DNA of 64,000 nucleotides from Postechiella marina (GTDB taxonomy: Bacteria > Bacteroidota > Bacteroidia > Flavobacteriales > Flavobacteriaceae). The stretch is taken from NCBI RefSeq assembly GCF_039538365.1, contig NZ_BAABCA010000008.1, positions 62,001 through 126,000 of the forward strand, given 5' to 3'. A program made the translations under genes and the position numbers. Below are positions 25,693-33,203 of this stretch, in pieces (position 1 is the first letter of the stretch; every line of letters begins with the position of its first letter). Under the pieces are notes generated by a model, which searched no databases, was not told where the DNA came from, and worked only from the letters and a program-made list of their open reading frames with translations.

Positions 25693-26694
25693 TTATTTAA
25701 TAGGTCGACCTTCAAAATTATAATTAACCCTTTTTATAAATTCTCCATTTTTATCGTATATGTATTTTGACCTTGCTCTCTCATTTATATCTTTTGTTTG
25801 ATTTCCGTACCTGTCAAAGTATATAATTTCATTTCTTGACATATTATCGTGATAAGTTATTACGCCCATAGCTTTTTCTTTAGACGGATATCCTGATTCA
25901 TCTGTGAAGTAGAAGCGTTTGTTTTTTCCGTATTTATTAAAATCTCTCATGTCAATTTTGGCATAACCCAAGCTCGAACTATTCACTAAATTTCCAAGAC
26001 GGTCTATAAATTCTTCTCCATAAAATTGCCCATTTTGGTCCATGTGAAAAATAACTTTTGCGTAGCCATATTTCCCGTTTTCCAATTCGCCATCTAGATT
26101 TCTATTTTGTCGTGAGGATATAAAACCGTCTTTGTTATACGTGAAATGAGTAACCTTAAATCCATTTGGGTCTGGAATAGTATCTGTATTTAAGTTGTAT
26201 CTAATCTCTGTTAACCTTCTGTTTTGATAATCTCTATTAACTTTGTAGACTGCAACCCCGTACTGGTTTAACAATTTGCCATTATTGTCATAATTTTCTT
26301 TTTTTATCCAAAATCCAGCTTCGTTTAGTTGATATTTGTGAAACCAGACACCATTTTTATTTGTAACTCTTTCTTGTTTTTCATTTTTGAAAATCTCTTC
26401 ATAATGATTAGTGTAATATTTCCTTTCTAAAATATGTGCCCCAAAATTTGAACTAGAGCTTTTCTTGCCAGATACAAAGTACTCAACTGTTTTGAGTCTT
26501 TTGTCTTTATCGAAAGTAACTTTGTAGCAATTAATTAATTTGGCTTCATCATCATTTAATTTAATAGTTGGCTTTACTATTCTATTAGTGTGGTCAGAAT
26601 TCCAATTTAAATAGTATCCACTTTTTTGTTGGCTATATGTTTTTATTGAAACAAATAGAGTTATAACTATAAGAAAATATTTTTTGTAGCTCAT
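25693..26694 (-). CDS. Exported hypothetical protein with RHS/WG-like text repeats
   Basis: A 333-aa protein with a signal peptide (VITLFVSIKTYSQ). It has loosely repeated motifs of the kind 'GYAKVxFxxDxxGxxxEExxIDRxGN' and 'YDKNGEFIKRVNYN', reminiscent of YD/RHS-type or toxin-antitoxin MORN-like repeats. I do not recognise a family. It is closely followed by the NTF2-like gene (27 bases on its 5' side), so the two may be co-transcribed. Confidence 0.75.
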   Translation of the reverse strand: MSYKKYFLIVITLFVSIKTYSQQKSGYYLNWNSDHTNRIVKPTIKLNDDEAKLINCYKVTFDKDKRLKTVEYFVSGKKSSSSNFGAHILERKYYTNHYEEIFKNEKQERVTNKNGVWFHKYQLNEAGFWIKKENYDNNGKLLNQYGVAVYKVNRDYQNRRLTEIRYNLNTDTIPDPNGFKVTHFTYNKDGFISSRQNRNLDGELENGKYGYAKVIFHMDQNGQFYGEEFIDRLGNLVNSSSLGYAKIDMRDFNKYGKNKRFYFTDESGYPSKEKAMGVITYHDNMSRNEIIYFDRYGNQTKDINERARSKYIYDKNGEFIKRVNYNFEGRPIK

Positions 26695-26721
26695 TTTTAT
26701 GCTTTGTTGTGCATAGGCTTT

Positions 26722-27093
26722 TTATAGCTGTTCCACTAATTTTCTGGCGGTAACAGTATCATATATAATTTTTAGTTTGCTAATCTTATTTAGATTATCG
26801 AATTCAATAATGTCAACAACATCAAATTCTACTTTTTTATTGTTTTTTAAAGTCCATTTATAGGTAAAATAAAGCGCTAAATTGTTTGACTCATTTTCTT
26901 CAAAAATTCCTTTTAAGTGAAGTTCAGAATTTGATGTATCACTATTTAATTCATGATAAAATTCATCTGCTTTTTTTATTCCGTATAAAGGTGAATCAAC
27001 CATTCCTTTTTCATTGAACAATGCAACTACTTGTTCAACATTTCCATTTTCAAGATGCGTTATATATTGCTTTGCTATTTCCTTTTTAGTCAT
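26722..27093 (-). CDS. NTF2-like / SnoaL-like protein
   Basis: A 123-aa protein that fits the cone-shaped NTF2 fold. It has N-terminal helices (KEIAKQYITHLENGNVEQVV, ALFNEKGMVDSPLYG) and then beta strands (LHLKGIFEENESNNLALYFT, KVEFDVVDIIEFDN, ISKLKIIYDT). Members bind small molecules or act as isomerases, and specificity cannot be read. Length and order of elements are typical. Confidence 0.78.
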   Translation of the reverse strand: MTKKEIAKQYITHLENGNVEQVVALFNEKGMVDSPLYGIKKADEFYHELNSDTSNSELHLKGIFEENESNNLALYFTYKWTLKNNKKVEFDVVDIIEFDNLNKISKLKIIYDTVTARKLVEQL

Positions 27094-27132
27094 TATTTAC
27101 TAATTTAAAATTTTAGAGTTTGTTTCTTAGCA

Positions 27133-27286
27133 GTTTTGGCTAAACTTAGTGAGAGAGCCAAAAGTACAGAACTTTCGATTAAACACACAGTAAAACTTTT
27201 AATTTTATCTTTTCGTTTTTAAAGCCAAATTAAAAGATTTGGCAGGTTTGAGTAAAAGCTATTAACTTTTGGTTAAGTACCAAAAC
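27133..27286 (-). repeat. Palindrome-rich element E
   Basis: Outer arms GTTTTGG (27133-27139) and CCAAAAC (27280-27286) pair. Inside are TTTTGGCT (27134-27141) with AGCCAAAA (27156-27163), and GCCAAAT (27224-27230) with ATTTGGC (27237-27243). It occupies the gap after the zinc-ribbon gene stop, the same relative place as elements A, G and H, but the end motifs differ. Confidence 0.5.
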
Positions 27287-27322
27287 CCGTATTAAGTATA
27301 GTTATTTTGTAGAGCGGTTTTT

Positions 27323-27928
27323 TTATAAGTGTCCATTCATTCTAACTATATCCATTCCAATTTCTGTCTTTAATTCCATTAGAAACTCTTCTTTTAAATC
27401 AGGCCAATTCCAAAAAGTAAATCCAAGATTTGAAAATGCGATTGAATTATCAGTTTTATAGCTGGCTAAATTACTTTTGGTTAAACAATGCGGACAAGTT
27501 AAAGAAGTGTCCTTATTATTAGACCATTTATCAAATTCAGGAAACACAGTATTAAATCTGTTTAATTGTTCTTCAGTACAATTTTCGGTGTAAAAATCTT
27601 GAGGCGAGATTCCTTTAAACCGGTTTGTATTACAATTTGGGCACTCTAATTTAGTAAAAGGAGTAAATGCACCTGCATTAAATACTTCTCGTTCTGTTTT
27701 TACTTCAAGACCGCATACTTGTAGGCTCAAAATATTTTCGTTATACCCAATAGCATCTGTGTGTTTGTTTGCTGGTTTGTAGCCTTTTTTCTTTGTACTT
27801 AGTATACAGTCGGACAATTCACTTTCTATAATTTCTTTAGTCTGTAACCACTTCAAGATTTTTTCACTTAACTCTTTTGGGTTTTTAACTTCTTTTACGG
27901 TAGTAATAGTTATATAATTATCGCTCAT
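27323..27928 (-). CDS. Zinc-ribbon hypothetical protein, possible immunity protein
   Basis: A 201-aa soluble protein with two CxxC pairs (C96/C99 and C145/C148) that should bind one zinc. Two halves flank the ribbon, and the ending LGFTFWNWPDLKEEFL..IGMDIVRMNGHL resembles a poorly described family found singly in many genomes near toxin-immunity loci. It is 2 bases downstream of the colicin-immunity homologue, so they form one transcription unit. The immunity role is inferred from that pairing and from memory of the family, not shown. Confidence 0.7.
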   Translation of the reverse strand: MSDNYITITTVKEVKNPKELSEKILKWLQTKEIIESELSDCILSTKKKGYKPANKHTDAIGYNENILSLQVCGLEVKTEREVFNAGAFTPFTKLECPNCNTNRFKGISPQDFYTENCTEEQLNRFNTVFPEFDKWSNNKDTSLTCPHCLTKSNLASYKTDNSIAFSNLGFTFWNWPDLKEEFLMELKTEIGMDIVRMNGHL

Positions 27929-27930
27929 TT

Positions 27931-28167
27931 TTACAGATTAATAGCTTTATAATTTAAGCATTTGTCTACAACACTTTCGACACTTGGATTGTAATTACTT
28001 ATATTGTCTTTTCTTGCATTGTAATTTTCTGGGTAATAGAATAAATTTGCTCCATTTGGATATGGTATATTTTTATTGAAAACCTCATGTAATATATTAA
28101 GTTCACTTTCGCTTCCTTCGGCTTTTAGTATCTGTTTTCCTATTTCTATTAGCTCTTCTTTAGTCAT
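27931..28167 (-). CDS. Colicin/pyocin DNase immunity protein homologue
   Basis: A 78-aa protein starting MTKEELIEIGKQILKAEGSE. Residues 36-46 (YPNGANLFYYP) match the signature HPSGSDLIYYP of Im2/Im7/Im9-type immunity proteins, including the two adjacent tyrosines that contact the DNase. The N-terminal acidic helices and the following NYNPSVESVVDKCL helix also align. ATG 28167 is chosen because the 27 codons before it are low-complexity and overlap element G. No HNH or DNase colicin gene is visible nearby, so it is an orphan immunity gene. Confidence 0.85.
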   Translation of the reverse strand: MTKEELIEIGKQILKAEGSESELNILHEVFNKNIPYPNGANLFYYPENYNARKDNISNYNPSVESVVDKCLNYKAINL

Positions 28168-28174
28168 GTTTGTC

Positions 28175-28303
28175 AACGTTTTATGTATGGGAATTTGCGT
28201 TTTTTTCGTGCGAGAATTTTTCGCAAAAAAAAAGATGCAGGCAAACAAATTAACTACCTTTATACAAGCTTAAAATAGTAATTATTTTATAAGATATTAG
28301 GTA
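28175..28303 (-). repeat. attC-like imperfect palindrome, element G
   Basis: It fills the gap between the immunity gene start (28167) and the 2H gene stop (28307). The left end begins at AACGT (28175) and continues through GTAT to TTTGCG, as in elements A and H. The right end TAGTAATTATTTTATA (28276-28291) resembles TAGCAATTAATTTTATA of element A. The centre GTGCGAGAATTTTTCGCAA matches element H closely and folds as TTTTT-CGC-AAAAA. Confidence 0.55.
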
Positions 28304-28306
28304 ACG

Positions 28307-28990
28307 TTATTGTATTTTAAATTCGTGTAATTTTTTTACAAGTTCTTTTTTTTGATACCAATCGTTATAAACAAGTTCGATTTTTTTAATCTCAAAAGTT
28401 CCAAAATCAAAGTCAGCATATTTGTCAATTATTTTCAAAAAACTCTCTTTTTCGTTTAAATGATTTTTAAATCGAACTATTGTTGAGTGTGCTGTTTGAA
28501 TTGAATACCTTTTGTCCAAACTTTGTTCCAATTCCGATTTTTTAAATTCAAATCTCAAATTATCTCTAATGTCATTCAACACGTTATTGTTCATAAAACC
28601 TTGTAACATTATACAAGAATTTGATGCTGTTAAGCCTTTAAAACTAATTTTAATGTTGTTTTTATTAGGTATGCATTTTTTTATTAATTCAATATATTTA
28701 GGTAATTCAATATTTTCAATATTAAAACCATCATAACATGATATTATTGACATAATTGTAATATGAATATCAGATTTCGGATAATAATATTGATTCGGTT
28801 CAACTTTCTTTAATTCAAGATTAAGTTTTTCAATTTTAGCTTTTACTTCATTTGAAGGTCTAGCAAGAAGGGTAATTCCAAATCTTTTGTCAGACTTTGA
28901 ATCAATTAAATTATCAATTTCATATTTTCCAGATGCTATGTTTTTTACTGATTCTTTATATAATTTGCTATAATGTTCTTTAAGGTTCAC
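28307..28990 (-). CDS. 2H phosphoesterase superfamily protein
   Basis: A 2'-5' RNA ligase/cyclic phosphodiesterase fold with the two HxT motifs: DIHITIMSI (H76, T78 counted from GTG 28990) and TAHSTIVRF (H168, T170). It should act on cyclic phosphates or 2'-5' linked nucleotides, and the real substrate is unknown. Start choice is uncertain. GTG 28990 gives VNLKEHYSKLY, matching homologues. A TTG at 29035 extends through five lysines encoded in a 16-A run. An ATG at 29039 is out of frame because of that run. Confidence 0.82.
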   Translation of the reverse strand: MNLKEHYSKLYKESVKNIASGKYEIDNLIDSKSDKRFGITLLARPSNEVKAKIEKLNLELKKVEPNQYYYPKSDIHITIMSIISCYDGFNIENIELPKYIELIKKCIPNKNNIKISFKGLTASNSCIMLQGFMNNNVLNDIRDNLRFEFKKSELEQSLDKRYSIQTAHSTIVRFKNHLNEKESFLKIIDKYADFDFGTFEIKKIELVYNDWYQKKELVKKLHEFKIQ

Positions 28991-29011
28991 TACTTGATAT
29001 TTATATGATAG

Positions 29012-29027
29012 TTTTTTTTTTTTTTTT
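29012..29027 (-). repeat. Homopolymer of 16 T (16 A on the coding strand)
   Basis: It lies directly upstream of, or inside, the 5' end of the 2H gene. With 15 or 18 A the ATG at 29039 would be in frame with the gene; with 16 it is not. Confidence 0.85.
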
Positions 29028-29034
29028 GTTGCCA

Positions 29035-29160
29035 AACATTGCGCATATGAAAAGTTGCATGTTTGTGTGCGAGGATTTTCCGAAGGAAAATCGGAAGTAA
29101 GTTAACGAGTAACTCACATTGCATTATGATAAAATTAGCAGTTTTTTTGTATACCTTGTT
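29035..29160 (-). repeat. attC-like imperfect palindrome, element H
   Basis: It begins AACATTGCGCATATG and ends with the right arm TAGCAGTTTTTTTGTATACC (29136-29155) followed by TTGTT. The central perfect hairpin is GATTTTCC (29074-29081) / GGAAAATC (29085-29092) with a 3-base loop. The right end aligns with element A over AACAnnGTATA-TGCTA (reverse strand), and the GTGCGAGGATTTTCCG core matches element G. It follows the HEPN-like gene stop (29173) by 12 bases. Confidence 0.6.
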
Positions 29161-29172
29161 GGTACCTGTTTT

Positions 29173-30126
29173 TTATTTATATATAATCCGTTTATATCTA
29201 GTATCAGATATTACTAAGTCATACCTTTCTATGAATTGTTCAAATTTACCTCTATTGTTATTGAATGATTCTGCCCAGTTTTTTAATCCAAAGGCTACAT
29301 TAACAATCAAGGATTTTAGATTGAAATATTTAATTTTACCGTCACTTGTCCTTTCTTCAATATCTTCATTAAACACATAAAATCCCAACCCTGTTACAGA
29401 TTCGTTTTTAACTTTTCGGGAAACGGTATTTGTCATATGTAATAATGAGTTTCTAAACTCCCAAAGTTCTTCTTCTGTGATTTTTAATTCAGATAAATTA
29501 CAAAATTCATTTAACCAATTTTTGAAATTATTTCTAGTGTCTCCAAATTCTAAAAAAGCAAATGTGTCAATTGCAGATAATAATAGTTTTAATGAAGAAA
29601 CATACATTTCGTTTTGAAATAATAATCTTATTGCCTTTAAAAAATCATCTTCTAGAAGATTGTCTAATTCAAACCCTTTTTCAGTATAATAATTAGTGAA
29701 ATAATGTTCTGGAATAGTTTCATTAATTGAATATGTATAATCTGTTTTTGGTGTCGCTTGGTATTTCTCCGTCTTGTCAATTCTTATTTCTCCATCAACA
29801 ATCATAGTAATTACGAATAATGGTTCATTTCCAGCATTTGATAATTGAAATATAGAATCAAATAATACACTATTGGTTGAATTATGGACTAGTATATTAT
29901 AAGATTCTAGGTGTATACCTACAATCTCTTTTCCATTACTATCTGTAATTTTATATGTTTCAGGAATGCTTACATATTCCAAGTCAGTATAGTCTTGGTG
30001 AACTTTCTCTTGTAAGAATTTTATTTTTTCATCATCATTTCCTTTAACATCATATGTTTTAAAACCAATATATTGAATTATATCATTGTTACAAATAGGG
30101 AAAATATTGAAAATTTGTTCTAGCAT
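29173..30126 (-). CDS. Hypothetical protein with C-terminal HEPN-like domain
   Basis: A 317-aa protein of unknown family. Residues 1-150 are beta-rich. Residues 160-317 are helical, with LKLLLSAIDTFAFLEFGD and the RX4H motif R225-N-S-L-L-H230 (WEFRNSLLHM), typical of HEPN ribonuclease domains of Abi and toxin systems. The position of the motif at the start of a helix after an acidic loop (ITEEELWEF) fits. No nucleotidyltransferase partner is adjacent. The HEPN assignment is by motif only. Confidence 0.68.
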   Translation of the reverse strand: MLEQIFNIFPICNNDIIQYIGFKTYDVKGNDDEKIKFLQEKVHQDYTDLEYVSIPETYKITDSNGKEIVGIHLESYNILVHNSTNSVLFDSIFQLSNAGNEPLFVITMIVDGEIRIDKTEKYQATPKTDYTYSINETIPEHYFTNYYTEKGFELDNLLEDDFLKAIRLLFQNEMYVSSLKLLLSAIDTFAFLEFGDTRNNFKNWLNEFCNLSELKITEEELWEFRNSLLHMTNTVSRKVKNESVTGLGFYVFNEDIEERTSDGKIKYFNLKSLIVNVAFGLKNWAESFNNNRGKFEQFIERYDLVISDTRYKRIIYK

Positions 30127-30226
30127 TTTTTTTAAATTGGTGCCAACATAAAAATAACTCCCATTTTAATATTTACCAAACGAATTTAGAAGAAATTTTT
30201 GACAAAGTAAAGTGCTTTGTAATTAA

Positions 30227-30256
30227 AAAACCACTCTGTTTATACAAAGTGGTTTT
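30227..30256 (-). terminator. Terminator after the peroxiredoxin gene
   Basis: AAAACCAC (30227-30234) pairs with GTGGTTTT (30249-30256). On the minus strand the hairpin is followed by TTTTTTAATT. A second small hairpin (30202-30220) follows it. Confidence 0.75.
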
Positions 30257-30288
30257 ATTATATCTGCGAAAGCTATAAAATACTGGTT

Positions 30289-30939
30289 TTAAGCTAACGT
30301 TTTTAAAGCTTCAATAATTGCTTCGGGTTCAGATCGCGTTCTATAATCTACATTAACATAACTCCATATTACTTCGCCTTGAGTGTTTAAAACAAAAGTG
30401 CCAGGTATTGGTAAAATGTTTCCGTTGCCATTATTTATTTTTACTAAGTCTAGATTACGGTCTATGCGCATGTGTTCCATTAAAAACTCTGGAACTTGCC
30501 AAGCTAAACCATATTGTTCTGCTACCTTGGCATCTTGATCAGATAATACTGTAAACTCCATGTTTTCAATGTCGTTTTTTGTTAACGAGCCATCTGGAAC
30601 TTCTGGGCTTATGGCAACCAGAGTAGCGCCTAAATCGTGAATTTCGTTTAATCGTGCTTGTAATGCTCTAAGTTGTAAGTTACAATATGGGCACCAACTA
30701 CCACGATAAAAGGTAACTACTACAGGGCCTTTTTTTAGTAAGCTTTGTAAAGTTACATGGTTGCCTTTGGGATTTGGTAACTCAAAATTTGGTGCTTTTT
30801 CTCCAACTTTTATTGCATTTTCGCCTTCTTTAAAGGCTTTGGCTTTTTCAATTACAAGGTCTACACCTTGCATAAATTCAGGTTTGGCTTTTCGTCCTGC
30901 TGCAATTTTAGCATCAGTTTGTTCTCTTAAATTTTTCAT
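30289..30939 (-). CDS. Peroxiredoxin-like family protein (AhpC/TSA)
   Basis: A 216-aa thioredoxin-fold peroxidase. The active-site region is FYRGSWCPYCNLQLRALQ, with peroxidatic Cys in SWCPYC; the family motif APNFELPNPKGN precedes it and PIPGTFVLNTQGEVIW follows. The CxxC arrangement is characteristic of the AhpC/TSA group called peroxiredoxin-like. It detoxifies peroxides in the cytoplasm and has no signal peptide. It lies downstream of htpG but is separated by a terminator. Confidence 0.92.
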   Translation of the reverse strand: MKNLREQTDAKIAAGRKAKPEFMQGVDLVIEKAKAFKEGENAIKVGEKAPNFELPNPKGNHVTLQSLLKKGPVVVTFYRGSWCPYCNLQLRALQARLNEIHDLGATLVAISPEVPDGSLTKNDIENMEFTVLSDQDAKVAEQYGLAWQVPEFLMEHMRIDRNLDLVKINNGNGNILPIPGTFVLNTQGEVIWSYVNVDYRTRSEPEAIIEALKTLA

Positions 30940-31034
30940 GTTTATTTGTATTGCAAAAGGTTGTTTCTGGTTTAAACGAATGTAGTTTAAATAGCTAGAG
31001 AGGTTGTATAATAACTTGTTAAAATAGACATAAA

Positions 31035-31066
31035 AAAAGCCACCTTGTTTTTACAAGGTGGCTTTT
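31035..31066 (-). terminator. Terminator after htpG
   Basis: A perfect 14-bp stem (31035-31048 with 31053-31066, AAAAGCCACCTTGT and its complement) with a TTTT loop is followed on the minus strand by TTTATG. Confidence 0.88.
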
Positions 31067-31095
31067 ACTTTTATTATATCCGCTAAAGCGAAAAA

Positions 31096-33006
31096 CTATT
31101 TAAGTATATCGTAACTACGTTTAATAAAGTTTGTTAACTCTTCGCCTTTTAATAAGCCTTGAGATAAACGTGCTAAATCTAAACTTTGGTTAATTAAGCG
31201 TTCTTTATCTTCTTTTGCCTCGGTAGCTAAAATATCGCTTACTAATTTAGAGTTTGTGTTTACAACTAGGTTGTGCATTTCTGGCATGCTGCCAAACATG
31301 TTCATACCGCCACCACCTGTAGCTTGCATTTCTTTCATTCTACGCATAAATTCTGGTTGCGTAATTATAAAAGGAGAGGCGTCGCTATCCATAGCTTCAA
31401 GTTGTACCATAAATTTCTCAGAAGGAATAACTTCTTTTAATAACTCGTCTAAAGCTTTAGTTTGATCTTCATCTAATTTAGAAATAGTGGTTTCGTCTTT
31501 CTTAATTAAATTGTTAATATGATCGCCATCTACACGAGCAAAAGTAATGTTTTCTTTAGAGCCTTCTAATTTTTGTATTAAGTGAGAAACAATAGGAGAA
31601 TCTAATAATAACACCTCGTAACCTTTAGCTTTTGCAGACTCGATATAACTGTGTTGCTCGTCTTTGTTAGATGCGTAAAGGATAACTAACTTACCATCTT
31701 TATCGGTTTGGTTAGCTTTAATTTTATTGAATAGCTCTTCGTAAGTATAATACGTACCATCTACCGTTGGATAAAGTGCAAACTTATCTGCTTTTTCAAA
31801 GAATTTTTCTTCAGAAAGCATACCGTATTCTATAACAATTTTAATGTCATTCCACTTAGCTTCAAAATCTTCGCGGTTATTATTAAATAGCGATTTTAAT
31901 TTATCGGCAACTTTACGTGTTATGTAAGACGAAATCTTTTTTACAGCACCATCGGCTTGTAAGTAAGAACGCGATACGTTTAACGGAATGTCTGGAGAGT
32001 CTATAACACCACGTAGCATGGTTAAAAATTCTGGAACAATACCTTCAACATTATCTGTTACAAAAACTTGGTTTTGGTACAGTTGAATTTTGTCTTTTTG
32101 AATTTGCATATCGTTCGACATTTTAGGGAAATATAAAATCCCAGTTAAGTTGAACGGATAATCTACGTTTAAGTGAATGTTAAATAAAGGCTCTTCAAAT
32201 TGCATTGGGTACAACTCGCGGTAAAAGTCTTTATAATTTTGGTCTTCTAAATCTGCAGGTTGTTTTGTCCAAGCAGGGTTAGGGTTGTTTATAATATTGT
32301 CTACAGTAATTTTTCTATGTGGTTCTGTAGTTTCTTTACCTTCTTCGTCTTTTGTTGTTTTAGGCTCGTGCTCTGGATCGTTTATTTCTTTAGTTCCAAA
32401 TTTAATTGGAATAGGCATAAACTTATTATACTTAGTAAGTAACTCGCTAATTCTAGATTCTTCTAGAAACTCTGTAGAATCTTCGGCGATATGAAGAATA
32501 ATTTCTGTTCCTCTATCTGTTTTATCGTGCGCCTCTAAAGTAAACTCTGGAGATCCATCACACATCCAATGTGCAGCAGGCTCGTCTTTATGAGATTTTG
32601 TAATAAGCTCTACCTTTTCTGCTACCATAAAGGCAGAATAGAAACCTAAACCAAAATGACCAATAATACCAGAATCTTTAGCAGAGTCTTTGTATTTATC
32701 TAAAAACTCTTCGGCTCCAGAAAAAGCAACTTGGTTAATGTATTTTTCAACCTCGTCTGCAGTCATACCTAAACCTTGATCGATAATGTGAAGCTTTTTA
32801 CCTTCTTTATCAATTTTAACCTCAATTTGAGGGTTTCCGTATTCAGATTTAGATTCGCCAATGCTAGTAAGATGCTTTAATTTTAAAGTAGCATCTGTAC
32901 CATTACTAATAAGTTCACGTAAAAATATTTCGTGATCGCTATACAAGAATTTTTTAATGAGTGGAAAGATGTTTTCTACCGAAACATTAATGCTTCCTTT
33001 TGCCAT
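31096..33006 (-). CDS. htpG: Chaperone HtpG (Hsp90)
   Basis: A 636-aa bacterial Hsp90. ATP-binding motifs of the GHKL fold are present: FLRELISNGTDATLKL, IIDQGLGMTADEV, GHFGLGFYSAFMVA and GTEIILHI. The middle domain (SRSYLQADGAVKKI) and C-terminal dimerisation domain follow. It refolds and stabilises proteins after heat stress. A sigma-54 promoter with an upstream repeated motif precedes it, so it is likely stress-induced through an enhancer-binding protein. Confidence 0.98.
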   Translation of the reverse strand: MAKGSINVSVENIFPLIKKFLYSDHEIFLRELISNGTDATLKLKHLTSIGESKSEYGNPQIEVKIDKEGKKLHIIDQGLGMTADEVEKYINQVAFSGAEEFLDKYKDSAKDSGIIGHFGLGFYSAFMVAEKVELITKSHKDEPAAHWMCDGSPEFTLEAHDKTDRGTEIILHIAEDSTEFLEESRISELLTKYNKFMPIPIKFGTKEINDPEHEPKTTKDEEGKETTEPHRKITVDNIINNPNPAWTKQPADLEDQNYKDFYRELYPMQFEEPLFNIHLNVDYPFNLTGILYFPKMSNDMQIQKDKIQLYQNQVFVTDNVEGIVPEFLTMLRGVIDSPDIPLNVSRSYLQADGAVKKISSYITRKVADKLKSLFNNNREDFEAKWNDIKIVIEYGMLSEEKFFEKADKFALYPTVDGTYYTYEELFNKIKANQTDKDGKLVILYASNKDEQHSYIESAKAKGYEVLLLDSPIVSHLIQKLEGSKENITFARVDGDHINNLIKKDETTISKLDEDQTKALDELLKEVIPSEKFMVQLEAMDSDASPFIITQPEFMRRMKEMQATGGGGMNMFGSMPEMHNLVVNTNSKLVSDILATEAKEDKERLINQSLDLARLSQGLLKGEELTNFIKRSYDILK

Positions 33007-33049
33007 GATATATATGTTTTTATATTATTAAAAATTATAGAAACAGAAA

Positions 33050-33066
33050 AGCAACAAAAATGCCAA
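33050..33066 (-). promoter_or_regulatory. Sigma-54 promoter of htpG
   Basis: On the minus strand the sequence reads TTGGCATTTTTGTTGCT, matching the sigma-54 consensus TTGGCAYR-N4-TTGCW with exactly 10 bases between the GG and GC doublets. Transcription would start about 35 bases before the htpG ATG at 33006. Confidence 0.75.
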
Positions 33067-33076
33067 CAGTTAAAAT

Positions 33077-33091
33077 GTGACAAACTGACAC
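33077..33091 (-). promoter_or_regulatory. Upstream activator-like repeat for htpG
   Basis: On the minus strand, GTGTCAGTTTGTCAC contains two direct copies of TGTCA 8 bases apart, 11 bases upstream of the sigma-54 -24 box. Its position close to the promoter fits an enhancer-binding protein or other heat-shock regulator. Confidence 0.5.
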
Positions 33092-33203
33092 TTTTTTTTT
33101 AAGTTTGAAAAATAATAGAAATTACGATATCAATTTATAATTTCGTATTTTGTTGTTAATTGAAGATAATTTCGCTTTCGCGGAAGTAAAATAAAAACTA
33201 AAA

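Noticed and set aside
28168..28248. Upstream extension of the colicin-immunity gene
   Set aside because: It covers element G and is low-complexity (FFFAKNSRTKKTQ); the fold starts at MTKEEL.
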